Assembly (NCBI GenBank): GCA_947498765.1
Contig: CANMLG010000006.1
Coordinates: forward strand, 1-64,000
Length of the DNA stretch: 64,000 nucleotides
Direction of reading: 5' to 3'
Source of the DNA: an uncultured Aquimarina sp.
GTDB taxonomy: Bacteria > Bacteroidota > Bacteroidia > Flavobacteriales > Flavobacteriaceae
Positions 8,334 through 17,501 of this stretch are shown piece by piece. Position 1 is the first letter of the stretch. Each line of letters starts with the position of its first letter. The position numbers and the translations under genes are program-made. The notes under the pieces are model-generated. The model did not search any database and had not been told where the DNA came from. It saw nothing but the letters and a program-made list of their open reading frames with translations.

Positions 8334-9893
8334 ATGTGTGACAATAAGAAGCTTTTATTAATATTTGTTTTTATAACCTTTATGATTAGTCAAAATGTAT
8401 TGATTAGTCAAGAGGCTTTGTCCAATGAGTCAACAAGTAATTTGAGTCAAGGGAATGACAATGAGTTTAAATTTGGAGCAATAAAAAAAGTTAAGTATAA
8501 TCTAGAAAATTCAGGAAATTGGGAGGTGACAACAGCTGGAGATAGGATATGGAATTTAAAATTATCATATGCTGGTACTACTTCACTAAATGTGATGTTC
8601 GATCATTTTTTTATTCCTAAAGGCGGAAAGTTAGTTGTGAGTACTTCAAATATAAAGGAAGCATTTGTCTATACTTTTGAAAAGAATCCAGTATCAAAAA
8701 AATTAGGCACTTGGCCATTAGATGGTGATGAAATATCATTGACACTTTATGAGCCTAAATCTCAAAAAGGAAAAGCAAAAATTGAAATCTGTCAAGTAAT
8801 TCAAGGAGATAAAAAAGTTGCCTTTAGTAGTGCAAAAATAATTTCTGAAAGAACTAATGAGTGCGATATAGATGCCATGTGTGACGTGGATAATGAGACA
8901 ATTAATGTATTAAAACAACGATTAATACATTCTGTTGTATTGATTAATATAGGTTTTGGGGTATGTACTGGAACTTTAATTAACAATACAAGAAATGACG
9001 GTAAATTATATTTATTAACGGCTAACCATTGTTTAGGAGATAGTAATCCAGCATTTTGGTCTTTTCGATTTAATTTTTTTAATGATGCCAATATTTGTTC
9101 GGATCCAGATTTTAGAACTTTTTCAGATTTTCAGGTAGTAAATGGGGCTAAAATTTTAGCTCGAAATGCTAAAACAGATTTTGCACTACTTGAATTAAAT
9201 GAGACTGTTGACCCCCAATGGAATATAGAATGGGCGGGATGGAATAATAAAAATGAAATTCCAGAAATTAGTTTTGGGTTGCATCATCCAGCAGGTAATC
9301 CTACTAAGCTAGCTTTAGATTATCATGATTTACTTACCGAAGAAATAGAATTTAGAGGAGAAGCAACAAGAGTTTGGACACTTGATCCAGATTTTGGAGG
9401 ATGGGATTTAGGAATCACTACTAGAGGATCATCGGGATCTGCTTTATTTAATGGTAAAGGAGAAATTATAGGGCAATTATTGGGCGGTAATGCGCAATGT
9501 TTAGAAAACTTTGATAATGACAGGCAAGATCATTATGGAAAGTTTACAGAGTCATGGGCTATTAGTGTAAACCCGGAAGAGTCTTTAATGAAATGGTTAG
9601 ATCCAGATAATACAGGAGTTCAAACATTAGGAATGTTATCTGAAGAAAGAAAATTTGATGGGAATTCAATTAAATTATTTCCCAATCCAATAAAGAATGA
9701 AATCTTATTTTTAAATCAATTAATTGAAGGTAGTTATACAATTTACAATATGCAAGGTGTAGTATTACTCCAGCGCGATAAGGCTTTCTTTTCAAGTATT
9801 GATGTTGGTTCCTTGGCTATAGGTCATTATCTTATTGAAATTTTTGATACTAATGGAGAAAAAGTGGTGAAAACCTTTTTAAAAACTATCTAA
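8334..9893 (+). CDS. Secreted trypsin-like serine protease with T9SS sorting domain
   Basis: A 519-residue secreted protein. The N-terminal signal peptide ends near residue 25. A propeptide-like beta domain (about 40-165) precedes an S1 family protease domain. The catalytic residues are His in LLTANHC, Asp in KTDFALL and Ser in RGSSGSALF. The overall plan resembles lysyl endopeptidases. The last 75 residues (from KLFPNPI to the terminal KTFLKTI) form a T9SS type A sorting domain, so the protein should cross the outer membrane through the type IX system. It stands alone, 554 bases upstream of the GH16 gene. Its cleavage specificity cannot be assigned from the sequence by eye. Confidence 0.85.
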   Translation: MCDNKKLLLIFVFITFMISQNVLISQEALSNESTSNLSQGNDNEFKFGAIKKVKYNLENSGNWEVTTAGDRIWNLKLSYAGTTSLNVMFDHFFIPKGGKLVVSTSNIKEAFVYTFEKNPVSKKLGTWPLDGDEISLTLYEPKSQKGKAKIEICQVIQGDKKVAFSSAKIISERTNECDIDAMCDVDNETINVLKQRLIHSVVLINIGFGVCTGTLINNTRNDGKLYLLTANHCLGDSNPAFWSFRFNFFNDANICSDPDFRTFSDFQVVNGAKILARNAKTDFALLELNETVDPQWNIEWAGWNNKNEIPEISFGLHHPAGNPTKLALDYHDLLTEEIEFRGEATRVWTLDPDFGGWDLGITTRGSSGSALFNGKGEIIGQLLGGNAQCLENFDNDRQDHYGKFTESWAISVNPEESLMKWLDPDNTGVQTLGMLSEERKFDGNSIKLFPNPIKNEILFLNQLIEGSYTIYNMQGVVLLQRDKAFFSSIDVGSLAIGHYLIEIFDTNGEKVVKTFLKTI

Positions 9894-10446
9894 ACATTTT
9901 TTCTTAAAATATACATTGAAAATTTTGCTGCAGTAAGTACTATTATTTAAAAGTAAAATCTTTCTATTTCTTATTTAATTCATAAAAAAAAATCATACTA
10001 CTCTATTAAAGAATAGTGAAATGAAGAATCTTTAATTTGGGGTTATCTTATATAAAAATACTACAAGTTACTAATGAATATTGCTTTGGTTAAATAAAAC
10101 TAGGTATTAATAATACCATTCCCATTTTAGAGGGTGAAAAATGAATACTTGTTGCGCTATACTTAGCGAATTTTTACTCCAATATAGCGTTGTAATAAAA
10201 TAGGATTACTTCAAAAAACCAATAGTATAGACGAAGTACACATACTGCTTTTGTAAATAATCTTTATTATTTTTTTGCTTCTGGTTAAGTTATAAAAAAA
10301 GCTCGATAAAAATCAATTTTAAAACCATTTTATAATTTAATTTTTTTGTGTGTACTAACAATCTTACATGATAAAAAAAAAGTAAACCTAATACCTATTT
10401 TAGCATCATCTAAAACTAATTATTTAAGTTACAAAGTTCTTATTAT
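9894..10446. other. 553-base intergenic region upstream of the GH16 gene
   Basis: No credible gene is visible. An inverted repeat CGCTATA / TATAGCG (10155-10161 with 10183-10189) lies about 260 bases upstream of the GH16 start codon. The last 130 bases are A/T tracts. The length suggests a sizeable regulatory region or long 5' leader for the polysaccharidase gene, but no known riboswitch or operator was recognised. Confidence 0.5.
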
Positions 10447-13400
10447 ATGAAAAAGACTAAACACTTTGACAAAATCAAATTTTTATCCCTAGCTATTATG
10501 GGAGTTGGTTTTGTAGGAACAGCTCAAAACGACTGGGATAATATTCCAGTACCTGCGAATGCGGGGCAAGGTATGCAATGGGAATTGCAAGAACAGACCT
10601 CAGATAATTTTAATTACAAATTTGATGCTGTAAACCGAAGAGCAAATTTCGGAAACGGTAAATGGTATAATTTTTATCATAACGCATGGGATGGACCAGG
10701 AACTACTTATTGGAAAAACAATCATGTTTCGGTAGAAGGTGGAAGTCTTAAATTGACTGCATCAAGATGGAATAAAAATAATCAACCAAATCCTCAATAC
10801 CCTTATCCAGGAGCACGAGATGCTTTTAAAATGGATTTGCCAAATAATGGAGTAAATTCAGGTTGTGTAACATCAAATAGTAAAGTTAAATTCCCTGTAT
10901 TTGTTGAGTCTGCAATTAGTGTTGCTAATATTGAATTGGCATCATGTTTTTGGTTATTAAGCCCAGATGACACACAAGAAATAGATATTATAGAAAATTA
11001 TGGAGGTGTGCCAGGTTTTGACCATGTAACGCACATTAGTCACCATAGTTTTATTAGAAATCCTTTTCATGATTACCAACCAAGAGATTGGAATAGCTGG
11101 TGGCCAGATGCCCGTGTAAATAAAAATTACGGATGGGGTGATTGGGCATGGAACGAAGGAAATCGACGATTTTTACGTTTAGGAGTAAATTGGATTAGTC
11201 CAAAACACTTTGAATATTATGTTGATGGAGAAATAGTGCGAGTACTGTATAATGATGCTATTGCGACTAGAATGAATGGAACATGGGAGTATACTTACTA
11301 CGTACAACAAAATCCAGCAAATACTAAAGCTTCTTCTGGCAGGAATATAGGTGGAATGCCTATTAATTATACCTCAGGAAATAGAAATGGATACTCACAA
11401 GTGACATTACATGATACTTCGAGTTCATTTAACTTTTCTAAGTTAAAAGAAGCAAGTAAAGCATCAAATGGTATTAATGTTATAGACCCGGGTAGCTATC
11501 AGAACGGTAGAGGTTTTCATAAAGAAATGGATATTATTATCAATGTGGAGTCTCAAAGTTGGTTAGTGTCAAGAGAGCTTACTCCTAGTGATTCAAATCT
11601 TAATGATCCAAGTAGAAATAGTATGTTAGTGGATTGGGTTAGAGTTTACAAACCAGTTCAAGGTGTAAACAAGCCAGCACCAGTAGTTTTAAATGGAGGA
11701 AAGCTAACAGGAGGTCCATACACATTTACAGTAGGCGATGGTATTGCTGATAACGTATCGGGAGTAAGCGTTTCAGGAAACGAAGGACCAAACACAGGAT
11801 GGGTTGTAACAGATGAAGCATTAAATATATTAGGTACACCACCAACACCAGGGGCAGTAAACTTTGATGGTGCAGGACCAGGAGTATGTTTAATCTGGCA
11901 TATAGCTTACGAAGATGGATTAGAAGGATTATCAGCAGGAAGTAAAATAGCTGATTTAAAAGGAAACTATGATTTATCAGATAACAGTGTGCGAATTAAT
12001 AGAAATGAATTTGTAGCACCAGTAGCTTTAAATGGAGGAACACTAACAGGAGGGCCATACACATTTACAGTAGGCGATGGTATTGCTGATAACGTATCAG
12101 GAGTAAGCGTTTCAGGAAACGAAGGGCCAAACACAGGATGGGTTGTAACAGATGAAGCATTAAATATATTAGGTACACCACCAACACCAGGGGCAGTAAA
12201 CTTTGATGGAGCAGGACCAGGAGTGTGTTTAATCTGGCATATAGCTTATGAAGATGGATTAGAAGGATTATCAGCAGGAAGTAAAATAGCTGATTTAAAA
12301 GGAAGTTATGATTTATCAAATAATAGTGTGCGAATTAATAGAAATGAATTTGTAGAACCAGTAGTTGGTCTTAATGGAGGAACATTAACAGGAGGGCCAT
12401 ACACATTTACAGTAGGCGATGGTATTGCTGATAATGTATCAGGAGTAAGCGTTTCAGGAAATGAAGGGCCAAACACAGGATGGGTTGTAACAGATGAAGC
12501 ATTAAATATATTAGGTACACCACCAACACCAGCGGCAGTAAACTTTGATGGAGCAGGACCAGGAGTATGTTTAATCTGGCATATAGCTTACGAAGATGGA
12601 TTAGAAGGTTTGGCAGCAGGAGGAAAAATTGCTGATTTAAAAGGGAAGTATGACTTATCTGATAATAGTGTGCGCATTATTAGAAACGAAGTGATTACCC
12701 CTGATACAGGAGATACTCCTAATGCAAATTCTACGGTAATTCAAGCGGAAGATTTTATCGAAACTGGAGGTGCATTTAATGGATGGGAAATTTATACTAC
12801 ATCAGCAGGAGTTAAAGGAACAAACTTTAATCAGACAGGAGATTGGGCCGAGTATAATATGACAATTACGGAAGAAGGTTTATATGATTTAACATATTTT
12901 GTTGGAACTGTATTGGATAACACAGCTATTTCATTATATATTGATGGTATTTTTGTAGCTAAAACAGGTGTATACAATAATGGAGATTGGGATACATTTG
13001 TAAAGTTACCTTTAGCATCTCCATTTAATATTGGCGTAGGGGAGCATACAGTTAGGTTAGTTGGTTCTGGTACAAGTACTTCAAAGTATGAGTGGAATAT
13101 GGATTATTTTGAAGTTACTAGAGTTGGTGATTTTATAGATCCTACTGTAGTTGATTTAGATATTGAAGCTGAATCTTTTGTGAACACTGGAGGTAATTTC
13201 GAAGGTTTTGAAATATATACAACTCCAGCAGGTGTAAAAGCAACAAACTTTAATCAGACAGGTGATTGGGCTGAGTATAATGTAAACATTCCTGCTACAG
13301 GTGATTACGATATCACTTATTTTATAAGTACACCACTTAATAATACAGCTGTTGAATTTATTGTTGATGGAGTATCGCAAATGACAGATAATGTTCCTAA

Positions 13401-13830
13401 TAATAATAGTTGGGATAACTTTAGATCATTACAATCTTCTAAAACGGTATTTTTAACTGAAGGAAGTCATGTAATTAGATTACAAGGAGCTGGTAGAAAC
13501 GCGATTAAGTGGGAATGGAATTTAGATCGTTTTAATATAGCTACTGCAGGTTCTAAAACAGCAGCTAAAGCGCTAGATACAATTGATGCAGATTTAATTA
13601 AAATTACTCCAAACCCAGTGGTTGATTTCTTTACGGTTATTGGTTTAGATGCAGATACAGTATTAAACTATGCTATTATAGACATGGTGGGAGGTGTAAT
13701 CAAAACAGGAATACTTACTACTGAAGCTAATGAAGTGAATGGATTGAATGAATTAGCTCAAGGTGTATATTTCGTAAAAATTTACAATGAAATAGGGTTT
13801 AAGAAAGTGATTAAGGTATTGAAAAAATAA
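10447..13830 (+). CDS. Secreted GH16 family agarase/porphyranase-type enzyme with repeats, two CBM6-like domains and T9SS tail
   Basis: A 1127-residue multi-domain secreted enzyme. Domains in order: signal peptide (about 1-26); GH16 catalytic domain (about 30-403) with the active-site motif EIDIIE, giving nucleophile Glu178, Asp180 and acid/base Glu183; three nearly identical modules of about 113 residues (415-527, 528-641, 642-748); two CBM6-like carbohydrate-binding modules (about 760-895 and 900-1038), both with the TGDWAEYN strand; and a T9SS type A sorting domain (about 1045-1127, starting near ITPNPV). GH16 enzymes with this QEID-type motif and CBM6 partners in marine flavobacteria cleave agarose or porphyran. 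Which of the two, or a related galactan, cannot be decided here. No SusC/SusD pair or sulfatase lies nearby. Confidence 0.88.
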   Translation: MKKTKHFDKIKFLSLAIMGVGFVGTAQNDWDNIPVPANAGQGMQWELQEQTSDNFNYKFDAVNRRANFGNGKWYNFYHNAWDGPGTTYWKNNHVSVEGGSLKLTASRWNKNNQPNPQYPYPGARDAFKMDLPNNGVNSGCVTSNSKVKFPVFVESAISVANIELASCFWLLSPDDTQEIDIIENYGGVPGFDHVTHISHHSFIRNPFHDYQPRDWNSWWPDARVNKNYGWGDWAWNEGNRRFLRLGVNWISPKHFEYYVDGEIVRVLYNDAIATRMNGTWEYTYYVQQNPANTKASSGRNIGGMPINYTSGNRNGYSQVTLHDTSSSFNFSKLKEASKASNGINVIDPGSYQNGRGFHKEMDIIINVESQSWLVSRELTPSDSNLNDPSRNSMLVDWVRVYKPVQGVNKPAPVVLNGGKLTGGPYTFTVGDGIADNVSGVSVSGNEGPNTGWVVTDEALNILGTPPTPGAVNFDGAGPGVCLIWHIAYEDGLEGLSAGSKIADLKGNYDLSDNSVRINRNEFVAPVALNGGTLTGGPYTFTVGDGIADNVSGVSVSGNEGPNTGWVVTDEALNILGTPPTPGAVNFDGAGPGVCLIWHIAYEDGLEGLSAGSKIADLKGSYDLSNNSVRINRNEFVEPVVGLNGGTLTGGPYTFTVGDGIADNVSGVSVSGNEGPNTGWVVTDEALNILGTPPTPAAVNFDGAGPGVCLIWHIAYEDGLEGLAAGGKIADLKGKYDLSDNSVRIIRNEVITPDTGDTPNANSTVIQAEDFIETGGAFNGWEIYTTSAGVKGTNFNQTGDWAEYNMTITEEGLYDLTYFVGTVLDNTAISLYIDGIFVAKTGVYNNGDWDTFVKLPLASPFNIGVGEHTVRLVGSGTSTSKYEWNMDYFEVTRVGDFIDPTVVDLDIEAESFVNTGGNFEGFEIYTTPAGVKATNFNQTGDWAEYNVNIPATGDYDITYFISTPLNNTAVEFIVDGVSQMTDNVPNNNSWDNFRSLQSSKTVFLTEGSHVIRLQGAGRNAIKWEWNLDRFNIATAGSKTAAKALDTIDADLIKITPNPVVDFFTVIGLDADTVLNYAIIDMVGGVIKTGILTTEANEVNGLNELAQGVYFVKIYNEIGFKKVIKVLKK
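11689..12690 (+). repeat. Three tandem in-frame repeats of about 340 bases
   Basis: Units run from 11689, 12028 and 12370. Each encodes a module beginning LNGG(K/T)LTGGPYTFTVGDG and ending near RI(N/I)RNE. The DNA of the units is nearly identical, with only scattered mostly silent changes, which points to recent duplication or gene conversion. Related modules recur in secreted flavobacterial proteins, but I know of no assigned function. Confidence 0.95.
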
Positions 13831-13879
13831 TTTTCAATAAATTAGAAAATAGTTTTACACTATTATTTCATAATATATC

Positions 13880-13915
13880 AAAACCAAGGCTTGAATTTTT
13901 TCAAGTCTTGGTTTT
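13880..13915 (+). terminator. Intrinsic terminator after the GH16 gene
   Basis: A 16-bp stem (13880-13895 with 13900-13915, one wobble, TTTT loop) is followed by a run of eight T, starting 50 bases after the GH16 stop codon. Confidence 0.85.
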
Positions 13916-14036
13916 TTTTGGTTTAAATTTATAATTTTTCAAAATATCTTTTTTTGATTTGTATTGTAAAGCCTTATGGGCATTAAACACATCAAATTTC
14001 ATACATTAGTGTAGTATAATATAAATTTAAATTTAG

Positions 14037-15353
14037 ATGAAAAAGTTAGCATTGCACTGGCAAATAGTGATAGGAATGGTATTAGGGATATTATTTGGAG
14101 TGTTGATGACTAAGTTAAATGGGGGTTCTCAATTTGTTAAAGATTGGATTCAACCAGCTGGGACTATTTTTATTCGTCTTTTAAAACTGATTGCAGTGCC
14201 TTTAATTTTAGCTTCTTTAATAAAAGGAATTTCTGATTTAAAAGATATTTCAAAATTTAAACGTATTGGAGGGCGTACTATTCTAATTTATATAGGAACA
14301 ACAATAGTTGCTATTGTTATTGGTTTAGTATTGGTTAATGTATTAGAGCCAGGAAATGGAATAACACAGCAAACTATTGATAAGTTAACGGAAACATATG
14401 CAGGTGATGCAAAAATTGCAGAGCGTATTTCTGAAGCATCCAATCAAAAAAATGCTAGTCCTTTACAATTTGTAGTAGATATGGTACCACAAAATGCTAT
14501 TGCAGCAATGAGCAACAATAAATTGATGTTACAAGTAATCTTCTTTTCCATTTTTATGGGAATTTGCATGCTTTTAATTCCTGAAAAGGAAAGTGAACCT
14601 TTAAAAAAGTTTTTTGATAGTTTAAATAGTGTTATTCTAAAAATGGTAGATGTTATTATGTTAGGTGCTCCATTTGCTGTTTTTGCCTTATTAGCAAAGG
14701 TAGTAGTAACAGCAGATGATCCTGATATTTTGTTGGCATTATTGCGTTATGCTGGCGTAGTAGTTTTAGGCTTATTTTTAATGATAGCTGTATATATGTT
14801 ACTAGTAGCAGTGGTAGCAAAAAAATCACCTTTATGGTTTTTAAAGCAAATTAGTCCTGCTCAGTTATTAGCATTTTCGACAAGTTCAAGTGCGGCAACT
14901 TTACCAGTTACTATGGAAAGGGTAGAGGAGCATGTAGGTGTAGACCAGGAGGTGTCTAGTTTTGTATTGCCTGTAGGTGCAACTATAAATATGGATGGAA
15001 CCAGTTTATATCAAGCAGTAGCTGCCGTATTTATAATGCAAGTGTTATGGCCCGAAGGATTAACTTTTGGTAATCAAATAAGTATAGTTTTGGCTGCTTT
15101 ATTAGCGTCAATAGGATCAGCAGCAGTACCTGGAGCGGGTATGGTTATGTTAGTTATTGTTTTAGAAACAGTAGGTTTTCCAGCAGATCGTTTGCCTATA
15201 GGTTTAGCACTTATTTTTGCAGTTGATAGGCCTTTGGATATGTTACGGACTACCATAAATGTTACTGGCGATGCTACAGTGGCTACTATAGTTGCTAAAA
15301 GCGTAGGTAAATTAGGTAAGCCTAAGGTTAAAAACTGGGATGATCAACTGTAA
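14037..15353 (+). CDS. Dicarboxylate/amino acid:cation symporter (DAACS family)
   Basis: A 438-residue inner-membrane protein with about eight transmembrane helices and re-entrant loops, of the glutamate/aspartate/C4-dicarboxylate symporter family (GltP/DctA-like). The serine-rich hairpin SSSAATLP (about residues 283-290), the NMDGT motif of helix 7 (about 320-324) and the helix 8 motif DRPLDMLRTTINVTGD (about 398-413) are all present; they form the substrate and sodium sites in the family. It imports a dicarboxylate or acidic amino acid with Na+ or H+. The gene is first in a plus-strand run with the small protein and apbE. Confidence 0.9.
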   Translation: MKKLALHWQIVIGMVLGILFGVLMTKLNGGSQFVKDWIQPAGTIFIRLLKLIAVPLILASLIKGISDLKDISKFKRIGGRTILIYIGTTIVAIVIGLVLVNVLEPGNGITQQTIDKLTETYAGDAKIAERISEASNQKNASPLQFVVDMVPQNAIAAMSNNKLMLQVIFFSIFMGICMLLIPEKESEPLKKFFDSLNSVILKMVDVIMLGAPFAVFALLAKVVVTADDPDILLALLRYAGVVVLGLFLMIAVYMLLVAVVAKKSPLWFLKQISPAQLLAFSTSSSAATLPVTMERVEEHVGVDQEVSSFVLPVGATINMDGTSLYQAVAAVFIMQVLWPEGLTFGNQISIVLAALLASIGSAAVPGAGMVMLVIVLETVGFPADRLPIGLALIFAVDRPLDMLRTTINVTGDATVATIVAKSVGKLGKPKVKNWDDQL

Positions 15354-15430
15354 TTTTACTTATATAAAAGATACTTTTAAGATGATTGTCAAGGTTGTTG
15401 TTTTGTTATTAATTGTCGAAATTTGCAACT

Positions 15431-15790
15431 ATGGATAAGGCATTAACGGAACAAGAATTGCATAATTTAGCAATGAATATTGTTGGGAAAGATTTAGAAT
15501 CTAAAGGCTATGAGTTTTTAGCGGTAAATAGTAAATTAAAAAAGGATCCTCAATTTGTAGCGCTAAAAAATAAAAAATTACATTTTGTATTAGTACAAGC
15601 TATTACTTATCCAGATGATCCTAATGAGTATGACGTGGTTTTTTTTGAAACAATGAAACAACACGCTCTAAAGTTTAAAGCACGTACATTTTATGCGCCT
15701 GTAGGTTTAGCAAATGCTATTGATTATAGTTTGCCAGTAACTAGCAATGCTGATTATGTAGTTAATTATCCAGGAATTAAAGAGATTTAA
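15431..15790 (+). CDS. Small conserved hypothetical protein next to apbE
   Basis: A 119-residue soluble protein from the ATG at 15431. A TTG at 15413 would add six residues, but I see no reason to prefer it. No membrane segment or cofactor motif is visible. The sequence is mixed alpha/beta, with strands KLHFVLVQAI and YDVVFFETM. From memory, homologues in flavobacteria carry the dubious label Na+-translocating NADH-quinone reductase subunit F; the protein has no ferredoxin or FAD domain, so that name should not be used. It lies 34 bases upstream of apbE, suggesting cotranscription. Function unknown. Confidence 0.7.
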   Translation: MDKALTEQELHNLAMNIVGKDLESKGYEFLAVNSKLKKDPQFVALKNKKLHFVLVQAITYPDDPNEYDVVFFETMKQHALKFKARTFYAPVGLANAIDYSLPVTSNADYVVNYPGIKEI

Positions 15791-15824
15791 TCAGAATAAT
15801 TTAAATAATTAAAAATTCATTAGA

Positions 15825-16838
15825 ATGAATAAGCTTATTTTTTTTCTGGCTGTAGCTATTAGTTTAGTTTCTTGCGGAAGCACTACTTCTAGTCCTAAAC
15901 TTTTTAATGAAACAGGAAAAGCTTTGGGTACTACATATTCTATTTTATATATAGCTCCAAAAAAAATACAGAAAATAGAAAAAGACTTAGATAGCATTTT
16001 TGATGTGATAAATAAGTCAATGAGTACTTATATCTCAACATCGGATATTTCAAAAATTAATGCCGGCGATACAAGTATTGTAGTTGATGATATGTTTTTA
16101 GATGTATTTACCCTTTCAAAAAAAATACATAAGATATCAAATGGAAATTTTGATCCAACTGTTGGTAATTTGGTAAATGCTTGGGGCTTTGGTCCTAAAT
16201 TAGGTATTAAAGAAATGACTCCCAAAATAGTAGATTCATTAATGAATTATGTGGGTTTTGATAAGGTTAATTTAAATAAGAATAGAACTATTCAAAAAGT
16301 AGATCCAAATGTATATTTAGATTTTAACGCTATTGCTAAAGGCTATTGTTTGGATAGAATTGCGGTGTATTTAGATAGTAAAAAATGCGATAATTACTTA
16401 ATAGAATTAGGAGGTGAGTTAGTAGCTAAAGGTACTAAAATAACAACGAATACAGAATGGACAGTAGGTATTGATGATCCTAAGCAAACTACAGATCGCG
16501 TTTTAATAACTACATTAAAATTAAGAGATAAAGCTATGGCAACATCGGGTAACTACAGAAAGTTTAGGGTAGATAGTTTAACTGGGAAAAAGTATGTACA
16601 CACTGTTGATCCTTTTACTGGATATACAAAGCCTTCTGTTATTTTGAGTACTTCGGTTATTGCTAAAAATTGTGCTTCTGCTGATGGATATGCAACTGCA
16701 TTTATGGCAATGTCATTAGATCAAACAAAGGCTGTGTTAAAAACACAGCCTTTGGATGCTTATATTATTTACAGTGATACTTTAGGAAACTTACAAACCT
16801 ATATTACAAGTGGTTTTAAAAAAATATTAAATGAATAA
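15825..16838 (+). CDS. apbE: FAD:protein FMN transferase (ApbE), lipoprotein
   Basis: A 337-residue lipoprotein with the lipobox LVSC (Cys near residue 17). It transfers FMN from FAD to a threonine of target flavoproteins such as NqrB, NqrC or RnfG on the outer face of the inner membrane. Family motifs are present: GTTYSI (about 34-39), NAWGFGP (about 121-127), the DFNAIAKGY nucleotide-binding stretch (about 166-174), the ELGGEL region (about 193-198) and SGNYRKF (about 240-246). Length is normal. No Nqr or Rnf gene is in the window, so its targets lie elsewhere. Confidence 0.92.
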   Translation: MNKLIFFLAVAISLVSCGSTTSSPKLFNETGKALGTTYSILYIAPKKIQKIEKDLDSIFDVINKSMSTYISTSDISKINAGDTSIVVDDMFLDVFTLSKKIHKISNGNFDPTVGNLVNAWGFGPKLGIKEMTPKIVDSLMNYVGFDKVNLNKNRTIQKVDPNVYLDFNAIAKGYCLDRIAVYLDSKKCDNYLIELGGELVAKGTKITTNTEWTVGIDDPKQTTDRVLITTLKLRDKAMATSGNYRKFRVDSLTGKKYVHTVDPFTGYTKPSVILSTSVIAKNCASADGYATAFMAMSLDQTKAVLKTQPLDAYIIYSDTLGNLQTYITSGFKKILNE

Positions 16839-16856
16839 TTAGTTCTGATCTTTTAC

Positions 16857-17486
16857 CTATATAATTTCAAACAAATCATTTATTGATTTACGAACTTTGG
16901 GCGCGTTAGCAGTATTATCTTTCTCGGAGCGATAACCAACAGCAGTAACTACTGCAGTAGATAAACCTTTAGTGTTTAGCTCTAAAATATCATTGTATTT
17001 TTCAATATCAAAACCTTCCATGGGACAAGCATCTATTTTTAATTCAGCGCAAGCGGTTAGTAAATTACTCATAGCTATATAGGTTTGCTTTGTAGTCCAT
17101 TCTTTTTGCATATCTTCAGAAATAGATCCTATAGTATTTTTCATAAAGTCGGCATAGCCTTCTAAATCTTTTACGTTAATATTTTGTGTTTTCGATTTTA
17201 GACTAATATAATCATCAATATTTTTGTCAATTACCTTGGTGTAATTACAAAAAATAAATAGATGAGATGCTTCTGTTATTTGACTTTGTTCCCATGAAGC
17301 GGGTTTTAACTTTTCTTTAATTTGATCATTTTCAATAATTAAAACTTTGTAAAGTTGTAATCCATAAGAAGAAGCTGATAATTGGATGGCTTCTTTTAGT
17401 TTTTTTAAATCAGTTTCACTGACTTTTTTTGATGAGTCAAATTTTTTTGTGGCGTAACGCCATTTTAAGTTTTCTATTAAATTCAT
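16857..17486 (-). CDS. NAD(P)H-dependent nitroreductase family oxidoreductase
   Basis: A 209-residue FMN-dependent oxidoreductase of the NfsB-like family. Visible: the N-terminal WRYATKKFDSSKKVSE segment that binds the FMN phosphate, the SSYGLQLYKVLI strand, and the C-terminal AVVTAVGYRSEKDNTA region with the second flavin-contacting arginine. Members reduce nitroaromatics, quinones or flavins with NAD(P)H in the cytoplasm. The gene is the second of a minus-strand pair, 15 bases downstream of the pirin gene, and both may respond to redox stress. It is convergent with apbE, separated by only 18 bases. Confidence 0.88.
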   Translation of the reverse strand: MNLIENLKWRYATKKFDSSKKVSETDLKKLKEAIQLSASSYGLQLYKVLIIENDQIKEKLKPASWEQSQITEASHLFIFCNYTKVIDKNIDDYISLKSKTQNINVKDLEGYADFMKNTIGSISEDMQKEWTTKQTYIAMSNLLTACAELKIDACPMEGFDIEKYNDILELNTKGLSTAVVTAVGYRSEKDNTANAPKVRKSINDLFEII

Positions 17487-17501
17487 GAATTTTTTTTATT
17501 T

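Noticed and set aside
12065-12319. Minus-strand frame inside the GH16 repeats
   Set aside because: It is a leucine-rich shadow of the repeat coding strand.
15413-15430. TTG start for the small protein before apbE
   Set aside because: An ATG follows at codon 7, and there is no evidence that the extra six residues are used.
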